From NCBI RefSeq assembly GCF_034427435.1, contig NZ_JAXQNP010000002.1, positions 124,001 to 188,000 of the forward strand: 64,000 bases of DNA, given 5' to 3'. Positions 26,703 through 35,382 of the stretch are shown here, in pieces. The notes beneath the pieces are model-generated. The model saw only the letters and a list, made by a program, of their open reading frames with translations. It searched no databases and was not told where the DNA came from. This stretch comes from Nitrospirillum sp034427435 (lineage in GTDB: Bacteria > Pseudomonadota > Alphaproteobacteria > Azospirillales > Azospirillaceae). Position numbers and translations under genes: made by a program. The first letter of the stretch is position 1. The number at the start of each line of letters is the position of its first letter.

Positions 26703-27557
26703 TCAATCGAAGCGGTACGCGTCCATGGCCAGGGCGCCCAGTTGCACGCTGTCGTGCAGGCGGCGGCCGGGCTGACCCGGTGTCGCCGCGCCCACGGCGG
26801 CGAACAGGGGCAGCAGGTGCTCATCGCGCGGATGGTTCTGGCGGGCGAAGGGGGCACGGGCCCGGTAGTCGTCAAGCGCCGCGATGTCGGCGCCGCTGAC
26901 CTTGTCATGGATCCAGGACTGGAACGCGGCCGCCCACGGGGCCACCTCATCCGTTCCCTCCCAGACCAGGTTGCGCAAATTATGGGTCAGGGAGCCTGAC
27001 GCCATGATCAACACACCCTGGTCGCGCAAGGGCCGCAGCGCCTCCCCCAGCCGGCGGTGATGGGCGGGGCCCAGGTGCGGCTGGATGGACAGTTGCGCCA
27101 CGGGGATGTCCGCCTCCGGAAACATCAGGATCAGGGGCACCCAGGCGCCGTGGTCCAGGCCGCGCGCCTCGCCGGCCGTCACCGGGATGCCGGCGGTGGC
27201 CAGGGCCGCCAGGGCGGCGCGCGCCACCTCCGGCGCGCCGGGCGCGGGATATTGCATCTCGAACAGGGCGCGGGGAAAGCCGCCGAAGTCATGGATGGTT
27301 TCAGGCTGCTGCGCCAGCGAGGCGGTGGGGGCCGCCGTCTCCCAATGCGCCGACAGCACCAGGATGGCGCGCGGTACGCCCGCCGCGCGGATGTCGCGCC
27401 CCAGATCCTGCAGGAAACGCCGCGCCTCGCTATCCTCCAACGCCAGCATGGGGGACCCGTGGGAGATAAAATAGGCGGGCTGCCGCCGTACCGGGACGGA
27501 AGCAGGGGCGGCAGGGGCGGAGACGGCAGAAGCGGCGTCGAAGGAGGCGGACGACAT
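26703..27557 (-). CDS. DODA-type extradiol aromatic ring-opening dioxygenase
   Basis: 284 aa from the ATG at 27557 (AAGGT upstream); an in-frame upstream start is unlikely. LigB/DODA superfamily: AYFISHGSPMLALED near the N-terminus with the first metal-binding His, SAHWETAAPTAS, GLDHGAWVPLILMFPEADIPV and GSLTHNLRNL. Homologues act as 4,5-DOPA dioxygenases (YgiD) or on other catechols, but many have no proven substrate. Divergent from a LysR-type regulator through a 141-base region with inverted repeats. Confidence 0.92.
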   Translation of the reverse strand: MSSASFDAASAVSAPAAPASVPVRRQPAYFISHGSPMLALEDSEARRFLQDLGRDIRAAGVPRAILVLSAHWETAAPTASLAQQPETIHDFGGFPRALFEMQYPAPGAPEVARAALAALATAGIPVTAGEARGLDHGAWVPLILMFPEADIPVAQLSIQPHLGPAHHRRLGEALRPLRDQGVLIMASGSLTHNLRNLVWEGTDEVAPWAAAFQSWIHDKVSGADIAALDDYRARAPFARQNHPRDEHLLPLFAAVGAATPGQPGRRLHDSVQLGALAMDAYRFD

Positions 27558-27636
27558 GGCGGGGACCTTGGGGCCAAAAGGGTGGAGAGCAGGCTTCGTT
27601 AGGTTCCAACATGGCCCCGGCCTCGTCATTTGCCAA

Positions 27637-27675
27637 ATCACTGGTGATCAACATCATCATTCACCATAGTGATGA
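27637..27675. promoter_or_regulatory. Inverted repeats between dioxygenase and LysR genes
   Basis: ATCAC-TG-GTGAT lies at 27637-27648. A second imperfect dyad, built on TCAC-CATA-GTGA at 27661-27672 with flanking ATCA/TGAT, follows. Both share the half-site ATCAC and sit in the divergent region, as expected for LysR-type operator sites spaced about two helical turns apart. Confidence 0.5.
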
Positions 27676-27698
27676 TGGTGTTGCAGGAGGCCCCCCGC

Positions 27699-28631
27699 AT
27701 GGATATCAGCCGCATCGACCTGAACCTCCTGCACGTCTTCGACGCCCTCTATCGTGAGCGGCAGGTGACGCGGGCGGGACGGGCGCTGGGCCTGTCGCAG
27801 TCAGCGGTCAGCAACGCGCTGGCCCGCCTGCGCCAGCAGGCCGGCGACGAACTGTTCGTCCGCACCCCCGCCGGCATGGTGCCCACCGCCGTGGCCGACG
27901 CCATGGCCGTGCCCCTGCAGGGCGCGCTCGACCAGGTGCGCGCCGCCCTGGCCGCCAGCCGCCCGTTCAAGCCCTGCGAGGCGCGGGATGAAATCACCGT
28001 GGGCCTGTCCGACCATGCGGAATTCGTGCTGGGACCGCCCCTGGTTACGGCCCTGAGGAAGGAGGCGCCCGGCCTGTCGCTGGTCCTGCGCCACGCCGAC
28101 AAGGACAACGCCCTGCCCGGCCTGGAATCGGGCCTTCTGGACCTGGCCCTGGGCATGCTGCCTGAGCCGCCGGCGCACATGACACGGCAGATGCTGGTGC
28201 GTGATGGCCTGGTGGTGCTGATGCGGCCGGACCACCCGGCGCTGGACACGCCGTGGGTGCTGGACACCTATCTCGCCTATTCCCACCTGCTGGTTTCGGC
28301 CACGGCGTCCAAGGTGGGAGCGGTGGACCGTATGCTGGAAAGCCTGGGGCGGCAGCGCACCCTGGCGGTGGTGGCCTCCCATCTGCTGGTGGCGGCCCCC
28401 ATGCTGCGCGATAGTGACCTGCTGTGCACGATGGCGGCACGGGTGGCGCATCCGCTGGCGGCGGCCTTCGGCCTGGCGGTGCGGCCCCTGCCGGCGGAAC
28501 TGCCGGCCAGCAGCATGCGCCTGTCCATGGTCTGGCACCGCCGCCTCGACAGTCATCCCGCCCATGCCTGGCTGCGCCGCCGGGTGGCGGAAGTGGCGCG
28601 GGCGCTGCCGCCAATTCTGGGCCCTGCATGA
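27699..28631 (+). CDS. LysR-family transcriptional regulator
   Basis: 310 aa from the ATG at 27699, behind GCAGGAGG. The winged-HTH is residues about 5-65: IDLNLLHVFDALYRERQVTRAG, then LGLSQSAVSNALARLRQQ and GDELFVRTPAGMVPT. This head is typical of the NodD/SyrM-like LysR subgroup. A periplasmic-binding-protein-like effector domain follows, with EITVGLSDHAEFVLG. Probably activates or represses the divergent dioxygenase gene. Confidence 0.94.
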   Translation: MDISRIDLNLLHVFDALYRERQVTRAGRALGLSQSAVSNALARLRQQAGDELFVRTPAGMVPTAVADAMAVPLQGALDQVRAALAASRPFKPCEARDEITVGLSDHAEFVLGPPLVTALRKEAPGLSLVLRHADKDNALPGLESGLLDLALGMLPEPPAHMTRQMLVRDGLVVLMRPDHPALDTPWVLDTYLAYSHLLVSATASKVGAVDRMLESLGRQRTLAVVASHLLVAAPMLRDSDLLCTMAARVAHPLAAAFGLAVRPLPAELPASSMRLSMVWHRRLDSHPAHAWLRRRVAEVARALPPILGPA

Positions 28632-28684
28632 CACAGCTCCCCGGTTGACCTGTCTCATTGGCCCGGTGGCCCCGCCGATGTAGA

Positions 28685-29761
28685 GTGCGGACCCTGATTC
28701 GCCCCCTCCTGACTGGTGACGACGCCTTGGCCGAGCCGAACTTCTTCCTGACCGACATCTGGTATTTCGCCATGCCCGGCAGCGCCCTGGCGAAGGGCGC
28801 CATGCAGGCCGTGACCCTGCTGGGCCAGCCGGTGCTGCTGGGTCGCGCCACGGATGGCGGCGTCTTCGCCCTGCGGGATATCTGCCCCCATCGCGGCATC
28901 CCGCTGTCCTGCGGCCGGTTCGACGGCAAGGAGGTGGAGTGCTGCTATCACGGCTGGCGCTTCGACCGGCAGGGCAAGTGCACCGACATCCCCTCGCTGG
29001 TCGAGGGGCAGGACTTCGACCTGAACCGCATCCGCGTGCGCGATTACCCGGTGCGGGAGATCAGCGGCAACATCTGGATCTGGATGGGCACGGATGAGCC
29101 CGACCAGGAGCCGCCGCAGCCGCCGGGCCTGCCCACCGACAAGCAGCCCGACATGCTGATGACCATGGACTTCCCCTGCCACCTGGATCATGCGGTGGTG
29201 GGCCTCATGGACCCGGCGCATGGCCCCTTCGTCCACCAGTCCTGGTTCTGGCGCACGCCCAAATCCATCCATGCCAAGGAGAAGGCCTTCGGCCCGGCGC
29301 CCTTCGGCTTCGTCATGAAGAAGCATCGGCCGTCCAGCAACTCCCGCGCCTATGCCATCCTGGGCGGCGTGCCGGAGACGGAAATCTCCTTCCGGCTGCC
29401 CGGCGTGCGCACGGAAACCATCGAGGCCGGCCGGAACCGGGTGTGGAACCTGACGGCGGTGACGCCGCTGGATGAGAACAACACCCGCATCACCAACATG
29501 TTCTACTGGACCATGCCCTGGGCCAGCCTGCTGAAGCCGGTGTTCCGCCCCATCGCCCAGCGCTTCCTGGGGCAGGACCGCGACGCGGTGGTGATGCAGC
29601 AGCAGGGCCTGCGCCACAACCCGACCCTGATGCTGATCAAGGACGCCGATACCCAGGCGCGTTGGTATTACCAGCTGAAGAACGAGTTCCGGCGCGCCCG
29701 GGAGGAGAAGCGCCCCTTCGAAAATCCCGTGCGCGATACCGTCCTGCGCTGGCGCAGTTAA
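28685..29761 (+). CDS. Rieske-type aromatic ring-hydroxylating oxygenase, alpha subunit
   Basis: About 358 aa from a GTG at 28685; other weak starts are TTG at 28658 or 28727, so the N-terminus is uncertain. The Rieske 2Fe-2S site is Cys67-Pro-His69 (DICPHRG) and Cys86-x-x-His89 (CCYHGW). The mononuclear iron site is in DHAVVGLMDPAHGPFVHQ with two His. VanA/Pdo-like oxygenases demethylate or hydroxylate aromatics and need a reductase partner, which is not in this window. It follows the LysR gene by 53 bases; a functional link to the dioxygenase is possible but unproven. Confidence 0.88.
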   Translation: MRTLIRPLLTGDDALAEPNFFLTDIWYFAMPGSALAKGAMQAVTLLGQPVLLGRATDGGVFALRDICPHRGIPLSCGRFDGKEVECCYHGWRFDRQGKCTDIPSLVEGQDFDLNRIRVRDYPVREISGNIWIWMGTDEPDQEPPQPPGLPTDKQPDMLMTMDFPCHLDHAVVGLMDPAHGPFVHQSWFWRTPKSIHAKEKAFGPAPFGFVMKKHRPSSNSRAYAILGGVPETEISFRLPGVRTETIEAGRNRVWNLTAVTPLDENNTRITNMFYWTMPWASLLKPVFRPIAQRFLGQDRDAVVMQQQGLRHNPTLMLIKDADTQARWYYQLKNEFRRAREEKRPFENPVRDTVLRWRS

Positions 29762-29813
29762 CGCCCTGGCACGCTATAGTCATGCCCAGACCGCTTGCTG
29801 AAGAGGGACGGGC

Positions 29814-31622
29814 ATGACCGCGACCGCCGCCGAATCCACCGCCGCCCTGGGCACCTTGCCCACCTGGGACCTGTCCGACCTGTACACCGGGCCCGAGTGC
29901 CCACGGCTGCGGGCGGACCTGGAGCGGGTGGAGCGCGAGGCCCAGGCCTTTTACCACCGCCATGCGGGCAAGCTGCCCGGCCTGTCGGGCAAGGAGCTGG
30001 GCCAGGCGATCGCCACGTACGAGGCGCTGGATGAGACGCTGACGCGGATCATGAGCTACGCCGGCCTGCTGTACGCCGGCGACCAAAGCGATGGCGCCAT
30101 CGCCCGCTTCTATCAGTCCATGCAGGAGAAGGTGACCGCCGTCTCCGTCCACCTGCTGTTCTTCACCCTGGAACTGAACCAGCTCAGCGACAAGGCCATC
30201 GACGCCAAGCTGAAGGCGCCGGAGGCGCAGCGCTACGCCGCCTGGCTACGCGATGTCCGTATCTTCCGCCCCCACCAGCTATCGGATGAGCTGGAGCGCT
30301 TCCTGCACGAGAAGGCGGTGGTGGGCCGCAACGCCTGGACCCGCCTGTTCGACGAGACCATGGCCTCGTTACGCTTCCGAATCGATGGCCGGGACCTCAC
30401 ATCGGCGGAGGCCTTGAACCTGCTGTCCGCGCCGGAGGCCGAGGTTCGGCGGGCGGCGGCGGTGGAGATCGGCGCGGTCCTGGGCCGCAACATCAAGCTG
30501 TTCACCCTGATCACCAACACCCTGGCCAAGGACAAGGAGATCGAGGACAAGTGGCGCCGCTATGACCAGCCCTGGTCGGCGCGCAACCTGTCCAACCGGG
30601 TCGAGGACGCGGTGGTGGAGGCGCTGGTGGGCGCCGTCAAGGACAGTTACCCCAGCCTGTCGCACCGCTACTACAAACTGAAGGCCAAATGGTTCGGCGG
30701 CGACACGCTGGAGTATTGGGACCGCAACGCCCCCCTGCCCGACGTGGCGGAGCGCACCATCCCTTGGGACGAGGCGCGGGAGATCGTGCTGTCCTCCTAC
30801 GCCCGCTTCAGCCCCGACCTGGCCGGGGTGGGACGGCAATTCTTCGATAACGCCTGGATCGACGCGGCCGTCCGGCTGGGCAAGAACCCCGGCGCCTTCG
30901 CCCACCCCACCGTGCCGAGCGCCCACCCCTACCTGCTGGTCAACTACATGGGCAAGACGCGCGATGTCATGACGCTGGCCCATGAGCTGGGCCACGGCGT
31001 GCATCAGGTGCTGGCCGGCGGCCAAGGCCATCTCCAATCCGACACGCCCCTGACCCTGGCGGAAACGGCCAGCGTGTTCGGGGAGATGCTGACCTTCCGC
31101 GGGCTGCTGGCCGCCGAGACCGACCCGGCCCGCCGCCGCGCCCTGCTGGCCGGCAAGGTGGAGGACATGCTGAACACCGTGGTGCGCCAGACGGCGTTCT
31201 ATGACTTTGAGCGCCGCGTCCATGCCGAGCGGCGGCAGGGTGAGCTGTCAGAGGAGCGGCTGGGCGCAATCTGGCTGGCGGTGCAGACCGAGAGCCTGGG
31301 CCCGGCGCTGCAATTCGACACGGGTTATGCCACCTACTGGTCCTACATCCCCCACTTCATCCATTCGCCCTTCTACGTCTACGCCTACGCCTTCGGCGAT
31401 TGCCTGGTGAACAGCCTCTATGCCGCGTTCGAGGAGGCGTCCGCCCACAACGGCTCCGAGGCCTTCGCGCGCCGCTATCTGGAGATGCTGGCGGCCGGCG
31501 GCACCAAGCGGCATAAGGAACTGCTGGCGCCCTTCGGCCTGGACGCCACCGACCCGGCCTTCTGGCACAAGGGTCTGGGCATGCTGAAGGGCTTCATCGA
31601 TGAGCTGGAGGCGCTGGGCTGA
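29814..31622 (+). CDS. pepF: M3-family oligoendopeptidase F
   Basis: 602 aa. Zinc metallopeptidase of family M3B: the HExxH site is in LAHELGHGVHQ (His near residue 389), with the third ligand Glu in LAETASVFGEML. The N-terminal helical domain starts WDLSDLYTGPE, the hallmark of the PepF family. It hydrolyses peptides of roughly 6-20 residues in the cytoplasm, recycling peptides. No signal peptide. Confidence 0.94.
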   Translation: MTATAAESTAALGTLPTWDLSDLYTGPECPRLRADLERVEREAQAFYHRHAGKLPGLSGKELGQAIATYEALDETLTRIMSYAGLLYAGDQSDGAIARFYQSMQEKVTAVSVHLLFFTLELNQLSDKAIDAKLKAPEAQRYAAWLRDVRIFRPHQLSDELERFLHEKAVVGRNAWTRLFDETMASLRFRIDGRDLTSAEALNLLSAPEAEVRRAAAVEIGAVLGRNIKLFTLITNTLAKDKEIEDKWRRYDQPWSARNLSNRVEDAVVEALVGAVKDSYPSLSHRYYKLKAKWFGGDTLEYWDRNAPLPDVAERTIPWDEAREIVLSSYARFSPDLAGVGRQFFDNAWIDAAVRLGKNPGAFAHPTVPSAHPYLLVNYMGKTRDVMTLAHELGHGVHQVLAGGQGHLQSDTPLTLAETASVFGEMLTFRGLLAAETDPARRRALLAGKVEDMLNTVVRQTAFYDFERRVHAERRQGELSEERLGAIWLAVQTESLGPALQFDTGYATYWSYIPHFIHSPFYVYAYAFGDCLVNSLYAAFEEASAHNGSEAFARRYLEMLAAGGTKRHKELLAPFGLDATDPAFWHKGLGMLKGFIDELEALG

Positions 31623-31699
31623 GCGCCGCCAGTTCGACCAATTTCCGATTCGGGCCTTCCTGGCCTTGGGGCATCCTTCTGGTACGAAGAACAACAATC

Positions 31700-32251
31700 A
31701 TGACGCACCGCATCCCCGCCCGCCTCGCCATCGCGCTGGCGGTCCTGGCTTTCAGCGCCGCCTCGGGCACGGCGCTGGCGGCCGCCCAACCCAAGCATGA
31801 ACCCGCCAAGGCGGCGAAGGCCGGCAAGGCAAAAGACCTGAACGGCTGGGGCCAGGTCACCTGGGGCATGACCCACAAGCAGATCCTGGCCGCCTACCCC
31901 AAGGCGCGGGAGTTCGAGATCGGCAACGGAGGCCCCAAGGGGGGGCAGGTCCGCTATCTGTTCGGCCTGGAAAGCGTGCGCCTGGGCGGCTGCGCCTATG
32001 CCGTGGACTTCGAGATGAAGAAGAACGCGCTACGCCGCGTCACCCTCTACGGCCAGGAGGCGTCCAAGGAATGCGGCGACGGCGTGGATGCCCAGTTGGT
32101 GAAGCAGCTCGGCGCCCCCGCCGGCCGGCAAAAGGACGCCGAGTCGGCCAGCGCGGAGTGGAAGGCCGGCCACACCAAGGTCACCCTGCGCCGCGGCATG
32201 GGCAAGGCCGCCCGCAAGGTGGCACCGGTGGTGGAGTACCAGCCGAAGTAA
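31700..32251 (+). CDS. Exported protein of unknown function
   Basis: 183 aa. Residues 1-28 form a signal peptide (IALAVLAFSAASGTALAAAQ). A lysine/alanine-rich linker (PAKAAKAGKAKD) follows, then WGQVTWGMTHKQILAAYPKA, the opening of a small alpha/beta fold seen in many proteobacterial hypothetical proteins. Two Cys at GGCAYAVDF and SKECGDG could pair in the periplasm. No family function is known to me. It stands alone before a strong terminator. Confidence 0.75.
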   Translation: MTHRIPARLAIALAVLAFSAASGTALAAAQPKHEPAKAAKAGKAKDLNGWGQVTWGMTHKQILAAYPKAREFEIGNGGPKGGQVRYLFGLESVRLGGCAYAVDFEMKKNALRRVTLYGQEASKECGDGVDAQLVKQLGAPAGRQKDAESASAEWKAGHTKVTLRRGMGKAARKVAPVVEYQPK

Positions 32252-32275
32252 GCCCCTCCTCCCACCGGGAATGGC

Positions 32276-32307
32276 AAAAGGGCGGCCCCGACGGGACCGC
32301 CCTTTTT
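32276..32307 (+). terminator. Rho-independent terminator
   Basis: AAAAGGGCGG (32276-32285) pairs with CCGCCCTTTT, followed by a five-T run ending at 32307. It serves the exported-protein gene on the plus strand. The A-run on the other side suits the convergent atp operon, which ends 46 bases further on. Confidence 0.9.
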
Positions 32308-32352
32308 CATTTCGCCTGAGTCACTGATCCGGGGATCAGCGCGGCCACGACA

Positions 32353-32844
32353 TCAATGCAGCTTGCCGGGCAGCTCCTCGATGGCCGTGGCCACCATGGC
32401 GTCGCTGCGCGACTGGTCAATGGTCTGGGCCAGCAGCGATTCGGTGGCGGCCAAGGCCACGTCCACGGCCAGGCTGCGCACCTGCTGCAGGGCGGCGGCT
32501 TCGGCCTGGGCGATCTTTTCCAGGGCCTGGGCCTCGCGGCGCTTCAGCGTGGCCTCCAGATCCGCTTCCGCGTGCTGGCAGATGCGGTCAGCCTCTTCGC
32601 GGGCGGCGGCGATGATGGCGTCAGCCTCCTTCATCGCGTCACGCTGCTTCTTCTGATAGGCCGTCAGGGCCGCCTCGGCGTCCTGGCGCAGCTTCTGCGC
32701 GGTCTCGATCTCCAGCCGGATCTTCTCGGCGCGGGCGTCCAGGCCCTTGCCCAGGGCGCCAAGGCCGCCCTTCCAGATCACCAGGGCGAAGAAGACGACG
32801 AAGGCGACGCCAACCCAGAAAGTGGGATTCTGCAGATCGAACAT
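32353..32844 (-). CDS. atpF: ATP synthase F0 subunit b
   Basis: 163 aa from the ATG at 32844; the preceding GTG is unlikely. One N-terminal membrane helix (FWVGVAFVVFFALVIW), then a long charged helix (LDARAEKIRLEIETAQKLRQ and onward) that forms the peripheral stalk with b'. Last gene of the F0 cluster atpI-atpB-atpE-b'-b. Its ATG shares one base with the b' stop codon, so the two are translationally coupled, consistent with a 1:1 b/b' dimer. No F1 genes are in the window, as is usual in alphaproteobacteria, where F0 and F1 genes form separate operons. Confidence 0.94.
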   Translation of the reverse strand: MFDLQNPTFWVGVAFVVFFALVIWKGGLGALGKGLDARAEKIRLEIETAQKLRQDAEAALTAYQKKQRDAMKEADAIIAAAREEADRICQHAEADLEATLKRREAQALEKIAQAEAAALQQVRSLAVDVALAATESLLAQTIDQSRSDAMVATAIEELPGKLH

Positions 32845-33497
32845 CACGCACGCTCCTTCAGGGCGGCATCCACGGCGCCATCGACACCAGCCTGCTCGGG
32901 CGCGACACCCGCCAGCTTGGCGACGGCGGCGCTGGCGGCCTCGGCGGCGACGGTGCGGACATTGGCCAGCGCGGTCTGCTTCTGGCCCTCGATGCGGGCC
33001 TCGGCTTCCTTCTGCTTGGCGACCAGGCCGGCGACGACGTCGGCCGTGCGCTGGGCGGCGGCGGCATCGGCAGTGGCGGCGGTCTCGTTCAGCAGCTTGT
33101 GGGCGCTGGCGCGGGCCTCGGCCACCGCCTTCTCATAGGCGGCGACGATGGCGTCGGTCTCGGCCTTCAGGGCCGTGGCCTTGTCCAGGTCGCCGGAGAT
33201 CTTGGCCTCACGGGCCTCCAGAACGGCGCCGACGCGCGGCAGGCCGACCTTGGCCACCAGCACGTAAAGCGTGCCGAAGGTGACGGCCAGCCAGAAAATC
33301 TGAGACGCGAACGTCTTGGTGTTCAGCTGGGGCAGACCCTTTTCGTCATGCACGCCAGCCTCGTGCTCCACGCTGTCCGTCGCGTGGGTGGCTTCTTCAC
33401 CCGTCTGCGCGAACGACGGCGTGCCGCCCAGGGCCACCGTGAGCACGGCGGCGGCGGCAAGGCCCTTCAGCCACACCATGAGCCTTGGATTCACCAT
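32844..33497 (-). CDS. atpG: ATP synthase F0 subunit b'
   Basis: 217 aa from the ATG at 33497 (AAGGTGAT upstream). The membrane helix is QIFWLAVTFGTLYVLVAKV, about residues 60-80, followed by a long alanine/glutamate/lysine helix typical of the b' stalk. Unusually, about 55 residues precede it, including a basic start and hydrophobic stretch LAAAAVLTVALGGTPSFAQ that looks like a cleavable signal peptide. Cleavage would leave the N-terminus in the periplasm, the topology b' needs. The 270-base gap to atpE contains a small GC hairpin. Symbol usage varies (atpX/atpG/atpF2). Confidence 0.9.
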   Translation of the reverse strand: MVNPRLMVWLKGLAAAAVLTVALGGTPSFAQTGEEATHATDSVEHEAGVHDEKGLPQLNTKTFASQIFWLAVTFGTLYVLVAKVGLPRVGAVLEAREAKISGDLDKATALKAETDAIVAAYEKAVAEARASAHKLLNETAATADAAAAQRTADVVAGLVAKQKEAEARIEGQKQTALANVRTVAAEAASAAVAKLAGVAPEQAGVDGAVDAALKERA

Positions 33498-33767
33498 GAA
33501 GATCACCTTGATTGCGAGATCGCCCGGATTTGGGGCTGGCGCCAAGGCCGCACCATGAAACCTAGTCCATGGGAACGCCCAGCACCGGGCCATCGCCGGA
33601 AATCGGATCGGAACCTGCGATGAAGCGCTGCCGGAAGCCGAACCGGACATGGGATCGGGGGCGGCGGCCGGCAAACGCCAACCCCGCCCCGTCCCTGTCA
33701 ATGCCGCGAAGCTCGCCCCAAAGAGGCTGCCCCGCGGGGCCGTTCCATCAACGCCCGGATATCAGGC

Positions 33768-33992
33768 TTAGGTGAACAGGATCAGGAAGGCGATCAGCAG
33801 CGCGAACAGCGCCACGGCTTCGGTCAGCGCGAAGCCCAGAATGCCGATCGGGAACACGGAGGCGCGGGCGGCCGGGTTACGGCCCACGGCGGCGATCAGG
33901 TTGGCGAAAATGTTGCCGATGCCGATGCCGACACCAGCCAGGGCGAACATGGCCAGACCGGCGCCGATGAACTTAGCGGCTTGCGGATCCAT
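33768..33992 (-). CDS. atpE: ATP synthase F0 subunit c
   Basis: 74 aa. Two membrane helices joined by the polar loop GRNPAAR. The proton-carrying carboxylate is Glu58 in GFALTEAVALFALL. The GxGxGxG-like run GVGIGIGN in helix 1 packs the ring. Second helix ends LIAFLILFT. Proton (not sodium) coupling is inferred from the lack of the Na+-binding Gln/Ser pattern. Highly expressed ring subunit; a 270-base spacer separates it from b'. Confidence 0.96.
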   Translation of the reverse strand: MDPQAAKFIGAGLAMFALAGVGIGIGNIFANLIAAVGRNPAARASVFPIGILGFALTEAVALFALLIAFLILFT

Positions 33993-34058
33993 TATAGACT
34001 TCCTCTGTGATGGAACGGTTGAAAGGTGAAGACAGGCTCTACCGACGGACGACCGGGC

Positions 34059-34808
34059 TTAGTGCAGCTCGATGGCGTCGCGGATGTAGAGGCAGGTCAG
34101 GATGGTGAAGACGTACGCCTGCAGGAAGGCGACCATGATCTCAAAGCCGATCAGGGCCACGTTGATCGCCACCGGCACGGCGCCGGCCAGCCAGCCGACG
34201 GCGCCCAGGGCACCGATCATGGTGATCGTGAAGCCGGCGAAGACCTTCAGCATGGTGTGGCCCGCCATCATGTTGGCGAACAGTCGGATGGAGAGGCTGA
34301 CCGGCCGCATCAGGTAGGAGATGACCTCGATGGGGATCAGGATGGGCGCCAGCGCGATGGGCGCGCCCGAGGGGAAGAAGAAGCTGAAGAAGTGGAAGCC
34401 GTGGCGGATCAGCGCCACCAGGGTCACGAACACGAACACCAGGGCCGCCAGCGTGAAGGTCACGATGATGTGGCTGGTGAAGGTGAAGGTGCCGGGGACC
34501 ATGCCGATCATGTTGCCGAACAGCACGAAGGCGAAGATCGAGAACACCAGTGGGAAGTAGGGGCGCGCCTCGGCGCCCGCGTTGTCCCGCACCATGCCCG
34601 ACACGAATTCGTACAGCAGCTCCGCCACCGACTGCAGCCGGCCCGGGACCAGCGCGCGCGAGGCGGTGCCGGCGACCAGCAGGCCGGTGATCAGGACGGC
34701 GGCGACCACCATGTAGAAGGAGGAATTGGTGAAGGAGACGTCGTGCCCAGCGAGATGCAGAGGAACGATCTGCTCAATGCGAAACTGATGCAGCGGATCA
34801 GTGGCCAC
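34059..34808 (-). CDS. atpB: ATP synthase F0 subunit a
   Basis: About 249 aa. The GTG at 34808 is preferred because AGGTGAGGGG precedes it and it gives the typical MATDPLHQF start; an in-frame ATG at 34826 adds six residues. Five to six membrane helices. The essential Arg lies in SLSIRLFANMMAGH, and the helix with ETHER-type residues ends FEIMVAFLQAYVFTIL. It forms the proton half-channels against the c-ring. It overlaps or abuts atpI. Confidence 0.95.
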   Translation of the reverse strand: MATDPLHQFRIEQIVPLHLAGHDVSFTNSSFYMVVAAVLITGLLVAGTASRALVPGRLQSVAELLYEFVSGMVRDNAGAEARPYFPLVFSIFAFVLFGNMIGMVPGTFTFTSHIIVTFTLAALVFVFVTLVALIRHGFHFFSFFFPSGAPIALAPILIPIEVISYLMRPVSLSIRLFANMMAGHTMLKVFAGFTITMIGALGAVGWLAGAVPVAINVALIGFEIMVAFLQAYVFTILTCLYIRDAIELH

Positions 34809-35202
34809 GATTCCCCTCACCTTCATCCTTGGCGGGGGTGGAGTTGGCTCCGCCCCCTGAGTTGGCGTCCGAGCCCGGCCGCCGGTATCCCACCGCGTAT
34901 CCCATGCCGTTGACGGCGCGGTATACGTTCAACATCGCGGCCGCCGACCCCAGGACGAACATAACGATCAGCCCCCAGGGCGACGTGCCCAGCCAGCGAT
35001 CGATGACCAAACCGCCACCGACGCCGACCACCATCGCCGCGACCAGCTCAGCACCGATGCGAAACGCGACGCCCAAAAAACCGTTGCCCGCCTCATCCTT
35101 CCGCTGTGTCGGGGAGGAAGAGGAAGACTCGGCGCCACGTCGCGCTTCCCGCAAGCGGGCCTCAAGCTCATCCAAGGAAGGCGGGGGTGTCTGGTCCGTC
35201 AA
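34798..35202 (-). CDS. atpI: AtpI/AtpQ-family F0F1 ATP synthase assembly protein
   Basis: 134 aa. A charged N-terminal segment (DELEARLREARRG), then two hydrophobic helices: FRIGAELVAAMVVGVGGGLVIDRWLG and PWGLIVMFVLGSAAAMLNVYRAV (each in short pieces). This is the small AtpI/ATPase gene-1 family thought to help assemble the c-ring. First gene of the F0 operon; its end overlaps the start of atpB. The 180-base upstream region before the PCu(A)C gene should contain the operon promoter. Confidence 0.93.
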   Translation of the reverse strand: MTDQTPPPSLDELEARLREARRGAESSSSSPTQRKDEAGNGFLGVAFRIGAELVAAMVVGVGGGLVIDRWLGTSPWGLIVMFVLGSAAAMLNVYRAVNGMGYAVGYRRPGSDANSGGGANSTPAKDEGEGNRGH

Positions 35203-35382
35203 GGTCTAAACCCCTGGAGGTATGCCCCTTCCGCCGCAATGGAGTCGTCGCCATGCGAAAGCGGCGGCACCATACGGGGCGGCCCACCCCCTGTCAAGTC
35301 GCAAAAGCACAGGATCAAGTGCATGATTCTAAAGGACTATTTTGGTGCCCCGCGCCACACGCGCAGGCGCGATGTCCCAAGC

